Positions 39,843 to 48,344 of a stretch of DNA of 64,000 nt are shown piece after piece (positions within the stretch are counted from its first letter, which is position 1; each line of letters starts with the position of its first letter). Position numbers and translations under genes: made by a program. The notes below the pieces were generated by a model, which was not told where the DNA came from, ran no database searches, and was given only the letters and a program-made list of their open reading frames with translations. Origin of the DNA: Burkholderiales bacterium (GTDB taxonomy: Bacteria > Pseudomonadota > Gammaproteobacteria > Burkholderiales > Burkholderiaceae_E); NCBI GenBank assembly GCA_029977705.1, contig JAPOKJ010000008.1, positions 26,280 to 90,279 on the forward strand, given 5' to 3'.

Positions 39843-40955
39843 ATGTCGGATCTGGGTCGTCGGGAGTTCCTTGCACCGTCTGCAGCACAACTCCCCGTTT
39901 CCAGTTATTTCGATCAGGCTGTCTACCAGCGCGAGATCGATCTCTTGTTCAAGTCGGGCCCCAACTACGTCGGCCATGAGGTCAGCGTCCCCGAGGCGGG
40001 CGACTACCATGTCCTGCAGGCCGAGAAGGATGGACGCGTACTGGTACGCAATCCCCAGGGCATCGAGTTGCTCTCGAATGTCTGCCGGCATCGCCAGGCC
40101 GTCATGCTCAAGGGCCAGGGCAATGCCCAGAACATCGTCTGCCCGCTGCACCGCTGGACCTATGACCTGAAGGGCGGCCTGCTGGGCGCGCCGCATTTCG
40201 ACGAGCAGCCCTGCCTGAACCTGAAGCGCTATCCGCTGCAGAACTGGCGTGGCCTGCTGTTCGAGGGCCCGCGCGACGTGGCCCGCGACCTGGCCGGTGT
40301 CGGCCTGGGCGATGCCCTCGACTTTTCCGGCTACAAGCTGGACCGGACCCTGGTGCATCAGTGCGACTACAACTGGAAGACCTTCATCGAGGTCTACCTG
40401 GAGGACTACCATGTGGCCCCCTTCCATCCGGGCCTGGGCCATTTCGTCAGCTGCTCCGATCTGACCTGGTCGTATGGCGACTGGTTTTCGGTGCAGACGG
40501 TGGGCATCCACCGGGCACTGGGCCAGCCGGGCTCCGAGGTGTACCGGCGCTGGCATGAGCAGGTCCTGCGCTACAACGACGGGCGCCTGCCCCGCCACGG
40601 GGCCGTCTGGCTGACCTATTTCCCCGGCGTCATGGTCGAGGCCTATCCCAACGTCCTGGTCGTCTCGACCCTGGTGCCGGACGGCCCGCGCAAGACCACC
40701 AACATCGTCGAGTTCTACTACCCCGAGGAAATCGTGCTCTTCGAGCGCGAGTTCGTCGAAGCCCAGCAGGCGGCTTACATGGAAACCTGCCTGGAGGATG
40801 ACGAGATCGGCCAGCGCATGGATGCCGGCCGCGAGGCCCTGATGCTGCGCGGCGAGAACGAAGTCGGCCCCTACCAGAGCCCCATGGAAGATGGCATGCA
40901 GCATTTCCATGAGTTCTACCGCCGCATGATGGCGCCGGAAGGCGCCGCCCGCTGA
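39843..40955 (+). CDS. Aromatic-ring-hydroxylating dioxygenase alpha subunit-like Rieske protein
   Basis: 370-aa oxygenase. The Rieske [2Fe-2S] ligands are Cys-x-His in NVCRHRQAVML and Cys-x2-His in CPLHRWTYD (about 80-107). The catalytic mononuclear-iron site is in YLEDYHVAPFHPGLGH (about 192-207). No beta subunit, ferredoxin or reductase lies nearby, so electron supply must come from elsewhere and the substrate is unknown. Start at 39843 with GGGAGGAGTTGGG upstream, a strong site. Divergent from xseB; the position beside the isoprenoid operon is seen in other Burkholderiales. Confidence 0.9.
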   Translation: MSDLGRREFLAPSAAQLPVSSYFDQAVYQREIDLLFKSGPNYVGHEVSVPEAGDYHVLQAEKDGRVLVRNPQGIELLSNVCRHRQAVMLKGQGNAQNIVCPLHRWTYDLKGGLLGAPHFDEQPCLNLKRYPLQNWRGLLFEGPRDVARDLAGVGLGDALDFSGYKLDRTLVHQCDYNWKTFIEVYLEDYHVAPFHPGLGHFVSCSDLTWSYGDWFSVQTVGIHRALGQPGSEVYRRWHEQVLRYNDGRLPRHGAVWLTYFPGVMVEAYPNVLVVSTLVPDGPRKTTNIVEFYYPEEIVLFEREFVEAQQAAYMETCLEDDEIGQRMDAGREALMLRGENEVGPYQSPMEDGMQHFHEFYRRMMAPEGAAR

Positions 40956-40984
40956 GCCGGCGAGGGCCCGCCGCCCGCACCTGG

Positions 40985-41009
40985 TTTCAGGGGTACACTA
41001 CTCCTGAAA
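40985..41009. promoter_or_regulatory. Inverted repeat in the sulfurtransferase promoter region
   Basis: Perfect arms TTTCAGG (40985-40991) and CCTGAAA (41003-41009) with an 11-bp spacer that contains the -10-like TACACT. It ends 14 bp before the sulfurtransferase ATG. A repressor site covering the promoter is one reading; chance is not excluded. Confidence 0.35.
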
Positions 41010-41022
41010 AGGTGAGGCGCGC

Positions 41023-41889
41023 ATGGCACATGAGGCATTCTTCAGCACCCTGATTTCGGCCGAGCAACTGGCCGAGCGGATCGACCGATGCGTCGTCGTC
41101 GACTGCCGCCACGACCTGTTCAATCACGATGCGGGCTTTGCCGCCTACGAGGAAGGCCATATCCCGGGCGCCTTCTTCCTGCATCAGGACGATGACATTG
41201 CCGGCGTCAAGACCGGCCAAAATGGCCGTCACCCCCTGCCGGCTCGCGAGGAACTCGAAGGGGTCTTCCAGCGCCTGGGCCTGCGTCCGGACCAACAACT
41301 GGTGGTCTATGACAGCCATGGCGGCACCTTCGCCGCACGCCTGTGGTGGATGGCCCGCTGGCTCGGACACGAGGCCGTGGCGCTGCTCGATGGCGGCCTG
41401 CCGGCCTGGATCAAGGCCGGCTTCCCTCAGTCCAAGCATTCTCCGGAGCATCCGCGCCGCAGCGAGTTCCGCGCCCGCGAGTCCCTGGTGCCCTCGATCC
41501 AGGTGGCCGAGGTGCTGGCTGATCTGGGCCCGCATCGCCTGCAGGTCATCGACGCCCGTGCCGGTGAGCGCTATCGCGGCGAGGTCGAACCGCTCGACCC
41601 GCGCGCCGGTCACATTCCCGGGGCCCTGAACCGGCCCTGCCAGAGCAACCTGCGTCCGGACGGCCTGTTCAAGCCGGCACCGGTCCTGCGCGCCGAATTC
41701 AATGCCCTGCTGGGCGATCGCGATCCCTCGACCGTGGTGCATCAGTGCGGCTCGGGGGTGACCGCCTGCCACAACCTGCTGGCCATGGAACATGCCGGCC
41801 TGCCCGGCAGCCGCCTTTACCCCGGGTCCTGGAGCGAGTGGTGCGCCGATCCCTCGCGGCCGGCGGCACTGGGTGCCGCGCCCGGATGA
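41023..41889 (+). CDS. Sulfurtransferase, two rhodanese domains (SseA-type)
   Basis: 288-aa protein of the thiosulfate/3-mercaptopyruvate sulfurtransferase family. Domain 1 (about 1-130) is structural; domain 2 (about 155-280) carries the active-site loop HQCGSGVTAC with the catalytic Cys. The CGSGVT loop is the mercaptopyruvate-type sequence rather than the CRxGxR of thiosulfate sulfurtransferases. No signal peptide, so cytoplasmic. Followed 22 bp later by a P-loop kinase gene. Confidence 0.92.
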   Translation: MAHEAFFSTLISAEQLAERIDRCVVVDCRHDLFNHDAGFAAYEEGHIPGAFFLHQDDDIAGVKTGQNGRHPLPAREELEGVFQRLGLRPDQQLVVYDSHGGTFAARLWWMARWLGHEAVALLDGGLPAWIKAGFPQSKHSPEHPRRSEFRARESLVPSIQVAEVLADLGPHRLQVIDARAGERYRGEVEPLDPRAGHIPGALNRPCQSNLRPDGLFKPAPVLRAEFNALLGDRDPSTVVHQCGSGVTACHNLLAMEHAGLPGSRLYPGSWSEWCADPSRPAALGAAPG

Positions 41890-41911
41890 ACGTCCCCCGT
41901 CAAGGATTGCA

Positions 41912-42499
41912 ATGGCACGTCTGATCTTCTTCTGCGGTCATGCCGGTGCCGGCAAGACCACCCTGGCCAAACGTGCCCTGCCCCTGCTGCACCATCGCAG
42001 CGGCGAAAGCTTCTGCCTGCTCGACAAGTACACCGTCTACGGCGCCTACAGTTCGAACGTGATGGGCCTGCTCACTGGTGACCCGAATGATCGCGACAGC
42101 CCGATCTTTCTGGAGAAACTGCGTGACCAGGAATACCAGGGACTGATCGACGTTGCCCGCGAAAATCTGGCCATGGGCACCAACGTGATCCTGGTCGGCC
42201 CTTTCTCCCGCGAACTCAAGAGCGGTCTCATCTTCGACCACCGACGCCTGAAGCTGCCCTCGGATGCGGCTGTCCAGGTGGTCTGGGTGAGCCTGAGCGA
42301 GGCCGCCGCGCGCGAACGCATCCTGCATCGCGGCAATGTGCTCGATGCCTACAAGCTGGCGCACTGGGAGGACTACCGCAAGCGCCGTTTCGATCCCGAC
42401 CCGGCCACCTACCCGTCGCTGCGCTTCATCGACAACACCAGCTTCGATCCGCAGCGCTTTGAGACCCTGCTCGGCGAATTGCTCGGCCCGGCCGCCTGA
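41912..42499 (+). CDS. AAA/P-loop kinase-like protein
   Basis: 195-aa protein with Walker A FCGHAGAGKTTLAKRAL (about 6-22) and the layout of small-molecule kinases (LID-like ERILHRG with Arg residues about 132-138). It resembles AAA_33-type ATPases of unknown substrate. The start at 41912 gives MARLIFFCGHAGAGKT. It converges with the ZIP gene, nine bases separating the stops. Confidence 0.82.
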   Translation: MARLIFFCGHAGAGKTTLAKRALPLLHHRSGESFCLLDKYTVYGAYSSNVMGLLTGDPNDRDSPIFLEKLRDQEYQGLIDVARENLAMGTNVILVGPFSRELKSGLIFDHRRLKLPSDAAVQVVWVSLSEAAARERILHRGNVLDAYKLAHWEDYRKRRFDPDPATYPSLRFIDNTSFDPQRFETLLGELLGPAA

Positions 42500-42508
42500 G
42501 CGCAGCGC

Positions 42509-43306
42509 TCAGTGGCGATGGGCCATGCCTGTGAGCAAGGCTACCGTCGCGACCCCGAGGCCCATGAGCAGCAATTGCTGCAAGGTCTTGCGATCACGCC
42601 AGCCATGTCCGCCCCGGGCAGACTCCTTGTGCATGTCAGGCACCAGGTCCGCCAGTGCGATATAGACAAAACTGGCGACCGCCAGCATCAATACATGGGG
42701 CAACAGGTCGCGGCTGCCTTGCAGGGCGAGGTAGCCGACAAGGCCGCCGGCCAGCGACGCCAGACTGGCCAGGGCATTGAACAGCAGCGCCTTGCCCTTT
42801 GAGAAGCCGGCATTGAGCAGCACGATGAAGTCGCCGATTTCCTGGGGGATTTCGTGGGCCGCCACCGCGAAGGTGGTGAGCCAGCCCAGCTTGATGTCCG
42901 CCATGAAGGCGGCCGCGATCAGGATGCCATCGGCAAAGTTGTGGATCGAATCACCGACCAGGATCAGCAGGCCGCCCGGTCCGGCTTCCTCGTGGTCGTG
43001 GCCGTGGTGGTGATGGTGTCCATCACCTTCGTGGTGATGGTTGTGGCGCAGCACGGCAAATTTCTCGAGCAGGAAGAATCCGACGATGCCCAGCAGCAAG
43101 GTCCAAGTCAGGGCATGGATATCGGTGCGGCTCTCGAAAGCCTCCGGCATCAGGTGCAGCACCGCTGTACCGAGCAACAGCCCCGCCGACAGGCTGACCA
43201 GCCGCCCGACGATGCCTGACAGCAGGGTCATCGACAGCCAGGCGGCCGCCAACAGGCTGAACAGCCCGCCAATCAAGTTGGCGGCAAGAATGTGCGCCAG
43301 GGTCAT
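42509..43306 (-). CDS. ZIP-family metal transporter
   Basis: 265-aa inner-membrane divalent metal importer, mainly zinc by family. Eight hydrophobic helices are visible. The metal site is in HNFADGI (TM IV) and HEIPQEIGDF (TM V). A His-rich cytoplasmic loop (HNHHHEGDGHHHHHGHDHEE, residues about 89-108) probably buffers zinc. The start at 43306 gives MTLAHILAANLIGG and overlaps the dienelactone-hydrolase stop by four bases; a long in-frame extension upstream is only that gene read in another frame. Confidence 0.93.
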   Translation of the reverse strand: MTLAHILAANLIGGLFSLLAAAWLSMTLLSGIVGRLVSLSAGLLLGTAVLHLMPEAFESRTDIHALTWTLLLGIVGFFLLEKFAVLRHNHHHEGDGHHHHHGHDHEEAGPGGLLILVGDSIHNFADGILIAAAFMADIKLGWLTTFAVAAHEIPQEIGDFIVLLNAGFSKGKALLFNALASLASLAGGLVGYLALQGSRDLLPHVLMLAVASFVYIALADLVPDMHKESARGGHGWRDRKTLQQLLLMGLGVATVALLTGMAHRH

Positions 43307-44217
43307 GGCGCCAGTCCGTACTCGCGGAACCAGGCCAGGCAGCGCGTCCAGCCATCGCGGGCAGGCCCGGCACGGTAGCTGGGCCGATAGTCCGCATGAA
43401 AGGCATGGGGAGTATCGGGATAGACGACGAAGCGCGAGGCCTGCGAGAACTTGTCGCCCACCGACAGCCGGTCCTTCATGTCCTCGACGGTATCCAGGGG
43501 AATGCCGCTGTCGGCCGCGCCATAAAGCCCCAGCACCGGCGCGTTCAGCCGGTCGGCCACCTGCACCGGATGCAGCGGGGTGAGCGCGTTTTGCGGACCG
43601 GTCAGTCGCCCATACCAGGCGACGCCGGCCTTCAAGTCCTTGCGGTGCGCCGCATACAGCCAGACGATGCGTCCGCCCCAGCAAAAACCGGTGATGCCCA
43701 ACTGGCCTGGCGCGCTCCCCTGGCCCTGCGCCCACTGGGCACAGGCATCCAGATCGGCGAGCACCTGATCATCCGGTACCTTGGCAACGATCTGGCTGAT
43801 GATCTCGGCCATCCCCGGCAGGCTGCGCGGATCGCCGATGCGAAAGAACATCTCGGGGGCGATCGCCAGATAGCCCTGGTGCGCAAAACGCCGGCACACA
43901 TCGCGGATGTGCTCATGCACTCCGAAAATCTCCTGCACCACCAGCACCGTCGAGCGCGGCTTTCCGTTGGCCGGCCGGGCCATGTAGGCGGGGATGCGGT
44001 CGGCACCGGCGGGGATCTGGACATCGCCCTGGATCAGGCCGCTGGCATCGGTCTGGATGGTCTGGGCCAGCAGGGGGCCGGCGGGCGCCACGGCGGCTGC
44101 AAAGCCGGCGCTGGCCGAGCCGAGCACAAAGCCGCGGCGGGCCAGCACACCGGCACCGGTCAGGCTGGCCAGATGGGCGCGGGCCTGCGCATCGGCAGCA
44201 TCGTTGCTCATGCTCAT
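43303..44217 (-). CDS. Dienelactone hydrolase family protein, possible Tat substrate
   Basis: 304-aa alpha/beta hydrolase with the Cys nucleophile in GFCWGG (about 178-183), Asp in YGAADSGIP and His in PHAFHADY. The N-terminus ARRGFVLGSASAGFAAAV (about 26-43) is a twin-arginine-like signal, so the protein may be periplasmic. Catechol-derived lactone hydrolysis is the classical family role, but many homologues act on other esters. It is the middle gene of a GNAT-DLH-ZIP minus-strand group with four-base overlaps on both sides. Confidence 0.87.
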   Translation of the reverse strand: MSMSNDAADAQARAHLASLTGAGVLARRGFVLGSASAGFAAAVAPAGPLLAQTIQTDASGLIQGDVQIPAGADRIPAYMARPANGKPRSTVLVVQEIFGVHEHIRDVCRRFAHQGYLAIAPEMFFRIGDPRSLPGMAEIISQIVAKVPDDQVLADLDACAQWAQGQGSAPGQLGITGFCWGGRIVWLYAAHRKDLKAGVAWYGRLTGPQNALTPLHPVQVADRLNAPVLGLYGAADSGIPLDTVEDMKDRLSVGDKFSQASRFVVYPDTPHAFHADYRPSYRAGPARDGWTRCLAWFREYGLAP

Positions 44218-44657
44218 CGGGTATTCTTGATCACATAACGCACGAAGGGATCGCGCGGCGTGTACTTGTCATACAACCCGCGCGCACGGTAATTGTTTTC
44301 CTTGGTGTTCCAGTAGATGCGCGACCAGCCGTGCTGCTTCATCTGCGCCACCAGCCAGTCGATCATCGCCTCGCCCACCCCCTTGGCACGCGTCTCGGGC
44401 CGCACGAACAGGTCCTCGAGATAACACACCGGTGTCAGCTCCCAGGTGTTCTCGTGCAGGATGTAGTTGCAGATGCCGATGACAACGCCGTCCTGCTCGG
44501 CCACGAAGGCCTGCACCGGCGAGGCCGGATCCATCAGGCGCTGCCAGGTGTAGTCCTCCACCTGCTGGCTCAGGCTGACCTCGTAGAAGCGGCAGTAGCC
44601 CTGCCACAGTTCGCGCCAGGGGGCTTCATCACGGGCTTGGATCGGTCGGATGTTCAT
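44214..44657 (-). CDS. GNAT-family N-acetyltransferase
   Basis: 147-aa acetyl-CoA-dependent acyltransferase. Conserved GNAT elements: beta4-beta5 segment YLEDLFVRPETRAKGVGEAMI with the acetyl-CoA-binding R-x2-G-x-G (about 85-105), NTKENNYRARGLYDKY (about 122-137). The start at 44657 has GAGGAG upstream; a longer frame is polA read on the opposite frame. Substrate unknown. Stop overlaps the dienelactone-hydrolase start; its start lies 13 bp from the polA stop. Confidence 0.88.
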   Translation of the reverse strand: MNIRPIQARDEAPWRELWQGYCRFYEVSLSQQVEDYTWQRLMDPASPVQAFVAEQDGVVIGICNYILHENTWELTPVCYLEDLFVRPETRAKGVGEAMIDWLVAQMKQHGWSRIYWNTKENNYRARGLYDKYTPRDPFVRYVIKNTR

Positions 44658-44670
44658 GGGGCTCCTCGGG

Positions 44671-47511
44671 TCAATGGGCTTCCTCCCAATTGTCGCCGAC
44701 ACCGGCCTCAACCAGCAGCGGGACCTGCAATTGGGCGACACTGCCCATCAGGCGCGGCACTTCGGTACGAATGCGCTCGAGTTCATCATCGGGCACCTCG
44801 AGCACCAGTTCGTCATGCACCTGCAGCACCAGCAGGCTCTTGAGCTTTTCGGACTCGAGCCAGTGCTGCACCTTGACCATGGCCAGCTTGACCAGATCGG
44901 CCGCCGTGCCCTGCATCGGCGCGTTGATGGCAGCACGCTCGGCCGCCTGACGGCGCGGCCCGTTAGGACTGTTGATCTCGGCCAGCCACAAGCGGCGGCC
45001 GAACACGGTCTCGACATAGCCCTGGGCCTTGGCCTGCAGCCGCGTCTCCTTCATGTAACGATCGACGCCCGGATAACGCGCAAAGTAGCGCTCGATATAG
45101 GTCTTGGCCGCATCACGGTCGATACCCAGCGACTTGGCCAGGCCGAAGGCGCTCATCCCGTAGATCAGCCCGAAATTGATGGTCTTGGCATAGCGGCGCT
45201 GCTCGCTGTCGACCTGCTCGACCGGGACACCGAACACCTCGCTGGCCGTGGCCTTGTGGACATCCAGATTGCGGGCAAAGGCGGCGAGCAGGCCGGGATC
45301 GCCGGAGATGTGCGCCATGATGCGCAACTCGATCTGCGAGTAATCGCAGGAGACCATCTTCTTGCCTGGCGCCGCCACGAAGGCACGACGGATGCGGCGC
45401 CCCTCGACGGTGCGCACCGGTATGTTCTGCAGGTTGGGATCGGTCGAGCTCAGGCGGCCGGTTACCGCCACGGCCTGCGCATAATGCGTGTGCACCCGCC
45501 CGGTCCGCGGGTTGATCATGTGCGGCAGCTTGTCGGTATAGGTGCTCTTGAGCTTGGCCAGGCTGCGGTACTCGAGCAGCAGCTTGGGCAGGGGGAAGTC
45601 CTCGGCAAGCTTCTCAAGTACCTCTTCATCGGTCGAAGCCGCACCGGTGGCGGTCTTTTTCATGACCGGCAGTTTCAGGCGCTCGAACAGGATCTCGCCC
45701 AGTTGCTTGGGCGAATTCAGATTGAAGGGCTGCCCAGCCGCCTCGTAGGCCTTTTGCTCCAGTTCGAGCATGCGCTTGCCCAGGTCGTGGGACTGGGTGG
45801 CCAGCTCGGCCGCATCGATGTGCACGCCGTTGCGCTCCATCGTCTGCAGCGCAATGGCACTGGGCATCTCGATGTCGCGATAGATGCGCAGCAATTTCTC
45901 GTCGGCTGCGACCTGCGGATACAGCGTCTGGTGCAGGTGCATCGTGACCTCGGCATCCTCCGACGAGTATTCGGTAGCCTTGTCGATGGGCACCTGATCA
46001 AAGCGGATCTGGGAGGCGCCCTTGCCGGCGACGTCGGCATAGGCGATGGTGCGACGGTTCAGGTGGCGCGTGGCGAGCGATCCCATGTCATGGCTGCGAT
46101 GCGCTTCGAGTACATAGCTTTGCAGCAAGGTGTCATGCTCGATGCCGCGCATGTGAACGCCGTGATTCATCAGCACATGCCAGTCGTACTTGAGGTTCTG
46201 GCCGACCTTCTTGTGCCAGTGGCTCTCCAGCCAGGGCTTGATGCGCGCCAGGACCTGGTCGCGCGACAACTGTGCGGGCGCATCCGGATAGACATGGGCC
46301 ACCGGGATGTAACAGGCCTTGCCCGGCTCGACCGACAGCGACAGGCCGACCAGCTCGGCTTTCATCTCGTCCAGCGAGGTGGTCTCGGTATCGAAGGCTG
46401 TCAGGGGCGCAGCCTCGATCACCTTCATCCAGCGCTCGAGCGCCTCGCTGGTCAGCACGCATTCGTACTGGACCGGGCCCTCGAGCGGCCTGACACTGGC
46501 AGCGGCAGGGCCATGATCAGCATCGATCGCGGCCATCGGCGCGGCGGGCTGGCCGGTGCTGGCCGCGGCAGGACTCTCGGGGAACAGGGCACCGGTCTGC
46601 CCAGGGACATGCGCCACCCCCAGGTCGCGCTCGATCTCGTTCAGCCAGGTGCGCATGCCGGCCCTGGCGAAGGCCTCACGCAGGGTCGGCTTGTCCTCCT
46701 CCTGCAGCTTCAGTGCCTCGACATCGCCCACCTCTTCAGCCAGGTCACAGTCGGTCTTGATGGTCACCAGCACCCGCGCGGTCGGCAGCCAGTCCAGCGC
46801 CTTGCGCAGGTTCTCGCCCACCACCCCCTTGATGTCGGACGCCCTGGCCATCACGCCGTCGAGCGATCCGTACTCGGCGATCCACTTGGCCGCGGTCTTG
46901 GGGCCGACCTTCTCGACACCGGGCACGCCGTCGACCGCGTCCCCCATCAGGGACAGGTAATCAATGATGCGATCAGGCGGCACGCCGAATTTGGCCATCA
47001 CGCCCGGCGCATCGAGCATGTCGATCGGGCCGTTGTCGCGGGTCATGGTATTGAACAGCAGGACATGGTCATTGACCAGCTGCGCCAGGTCCTTGTCTCC
47101 GGTCGACACCCGCGTCCGGATGCCACGCTGCGCCGCCTGTACTGCCAGCGTGCCAATGACGTCGTCGGCCTCGATGCCCGGAATCATGATCAGCGGCCAG
47201 CCCAGCGCCCGCGTGATGGCATGGATCTGGGGAATCTGCCGGACCAGATCGGGGGGCGTTTCCGAGCGGTTGGCCTTGTACTGCGGAAAAAGATCGTCGC
47301 GGAAAGTCTTGCCGGGCGCGTCGAAGACCACGGCGCCCAACGTGGCATGATCATGCAACTTCGGGTCCTGGCGCAGCCGCCGCAGCATGCCGACCATGCC
47401 GTACAGGGCGCCGGTGGGCTCCCCCGCCTTGTTGCGCAGGTCGGGCAGGGCGTGAAATGCACGAAACAGATAGCTCGACCCGTCAACCAACAGGAGCGTT
47501 TTAACCGTCAT
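44671..47511 (-). CDS. polA: DNA polymerase I
   Basis: 946-aa repair and Okazaki-fragment polymerase. Domain order: 5'-3' exonuclease (about 1-290; LLLVDGSSYLFRAFHAL, IEADDVIGTLA, SLMGDAVDGVPGVEKVG), 3'-5' proofreading exonuclease (about 350-540; intact FDTETTSLD), polymerase (about 560-946; SCDYSQIELR motif A, RRYAKTINFGLIYGMS motif B, LQVHDELVLEVP motif C). All domains look active. The canonical start at 47511 overlaps the divergent LOG gene's ATG by two bases (CATG), and no clear ribosome-binding site is present, so a leaderless or weakly initiated transcript is possible. Confidence 0.97.
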   Translation of the reverse strand: MTVKTLLLVDGSSYLFRAFHALPDLRNKAGEPTGALYGMVGMLRRLRQDPKLHDHATLGAVVFDAPGKTFRDDLFPQYKANRSETPPDLVRQIPQIHAITRALGWPLIMIPGIEADDVIGTLAVQAAQRGIRTRVSTGDKDLAQLVNDHVLLFNTMTRDNGPIDMLDAPGVMAKFGVPPDRIIDYLSLMGDAVDGVPGVEKVGPKTAAKWIAEYGSLDGVMARASDIKGVVGENLRKALDWLPTARVLVTIKTDCDLAEEVGDVEALKLQEEDKPTLREAFARAGMRTWLNEIERDLGVAHVPGQTGALFPESPAAASTGQPAAPMAAIDADHGPAAASVRPLEGPVQYECVLTSEALERWMKVIEAAPLTAFDTETTSLDEMKAELVGLSLSVEPGKACYIPVAHVYPDAPAQLSRDQVLARIKPWLESHWHKKVGQNLKYDWHVLMNHGVHMRGIEHDTLLQSYVLEAHRSHDMGSLATRHLNRRTIAYADVAGKGASQIRFDQVPIDKATEYSSEDAEVTMHLHQTLYPQVAADEKLLRIYRDIEMPSAIALQTMERNGVHIDAAELATQSHDLGKRMLELEQKAYEAAGQPFNLNSPKQLGEILFERLKLPVMKKTATGAASTDEEVLEKLAEDFPLPKLLLEYRSLAKLKSTYTDKLPHMINPRTGRVHTHYAQAVAVTGRLSSTDPNLQNIPVRTVEGRRIRRAFVAAPGKKMVSCDYSQIELRIMAHISGDPGLLAAFARNLDVHKATASEVFGVPVEQVDSEQRRYAKTINFGLIYGMSAFGLAKSLGIDRDAAKTYIERYFARYPGVDRYMKETRLQAKAQGYVETVFGRRLWLAEINSPNGPRRQAAERAAINAPMQGTAADLVKLAMVKVQHWLESEKLKSLLVLQVHDELVLEVPDDELERIRTEVPRLMGSVAQLQVPLLVEAGVGDNWEEAH

Positions 47512-48247
47512 GGACAAGACCAGTAAGAAGAAGGTGCCGCAATTGCGCTCGATCAGCTCGGATCGGGCGACGCCCATGAAGGCGCGCGAGTCTTGGCATA
47601 TCCTCGGAATTATCTCAGAGTTCGTCGAGTCAACCGAGAAGCTGGCCTCGATCCGGCCGGCCGTTTCCATCTTCGGCAGCGCCCGGCTCAAGCCGGGCAG
47701 CCACTGGTACGAATTCACCGTCGATCTGTCGCACCGCCTGTCCGATTGCGGCTTCAGCGTCATCTCGGGCGGCGGCCCGGGCATCATGGAGGCGGCCAAC
47801 AAGGGGGCACAGGCCGGCAAGTCGCCCTCGGTGGGCCTGAACATCCAGTTGCCGATGGAGCAGTCCGGCAATGCCTACCAGGACATCTCCCTGACCTTTC
47901 GCCATTTCTTTCCCCGCAAGGTCGCCTTTGCCAAGTACGCCAGCGCCTTCATCGGCATGCCGGGCGGCTTCGGCACCCTCGACGAGCTGACCGAGGTGCT
48001 GACCCTGATCCAGACCAAGGTCGGCCGGCGCATCCCGGTGATCCTGGTCGGACGCTCCTTCTGGCAGGGCCTGCTGGACTGGATCCACGACCAACTGATC
48101 GGCGGCGGCATGGTCTCCCCCGAGGACATGGACCTGATCCAGATCCTCGATGATCCCGAACACATCGTCGGTGCCATCTTCGATTTCTATGAAGGCCGCG
48201 GCTTCACCCCCGGCAAGGAAGAGCGCGAGACGCTCATGTATCTGTGA
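47510..48247 (+). CDS. LOG-family (TIGR00730) protein, cytokinin riboside 5'-monophosphate phosphoribohydrolase-like
   Basis: 245-aa Rossmann-fold protein with the LOG motif PGGFGTLDELTEVLT (about 150-164) and ISGGGPGIMEAANKGA (about 84-99). The family hydrolyses nucleoside monophosphates such as AMP or cytokinin ribotides. The start at 47510 shares its ATG with the polA start on the other strand (CATG). AGGAG lies 13 bases upstream, further than usual; M at 47576 is an alternative, but the N-terminal region KARESWHILGIISEF is conserved-looking in relatives, favouring the longer form. Confidence 0.9.
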   Translation: MDKTSKKKVPQLRSISSDRATPMKARESWHILGIISEFVESTEKLASIRPAVSIFGSARLKPGSHWYEFTVDLSHRLSDCGFSVISGGGPGIMEAANKGAQAGKSPSVGLNIQLPMEQSGNAYQDISLTFRHFFPRKVAFAKYASAFIGMPGGFGTLDELTEVLTLIQTKVGRRIPVILVGRSFWQGLLDWIHDQLIGGGMVSPEDMDLIQILDDPEHIVGAIFDFYEGRGFTPGKEERETLMYL

Positions 48248-48344
48248 GACGCGCGCCGGCCTGATAAGCTAGCGCCCTGGACGAGCCGGCCGCCAGGCCG
48301 GTTCACGGAACAGGGACCTGCCTCCCTGCTGAGCGTTTATCCCG

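Noticed and set aside
38427..40910. 827-codon minus-strand frame suggesting a giant fusion containing ispA
   Set aside because: Only the last 305 codons match a prenyltransferase; the rest runs through xseB in another frame and antisense to the Rieske gene.
44650..47526. Plus-strand open frame of about 958 codons opposite polA
   Set aside because: The opposite strand encodes all three domains of DNA polymerase I; this frame has no recognisable domain.
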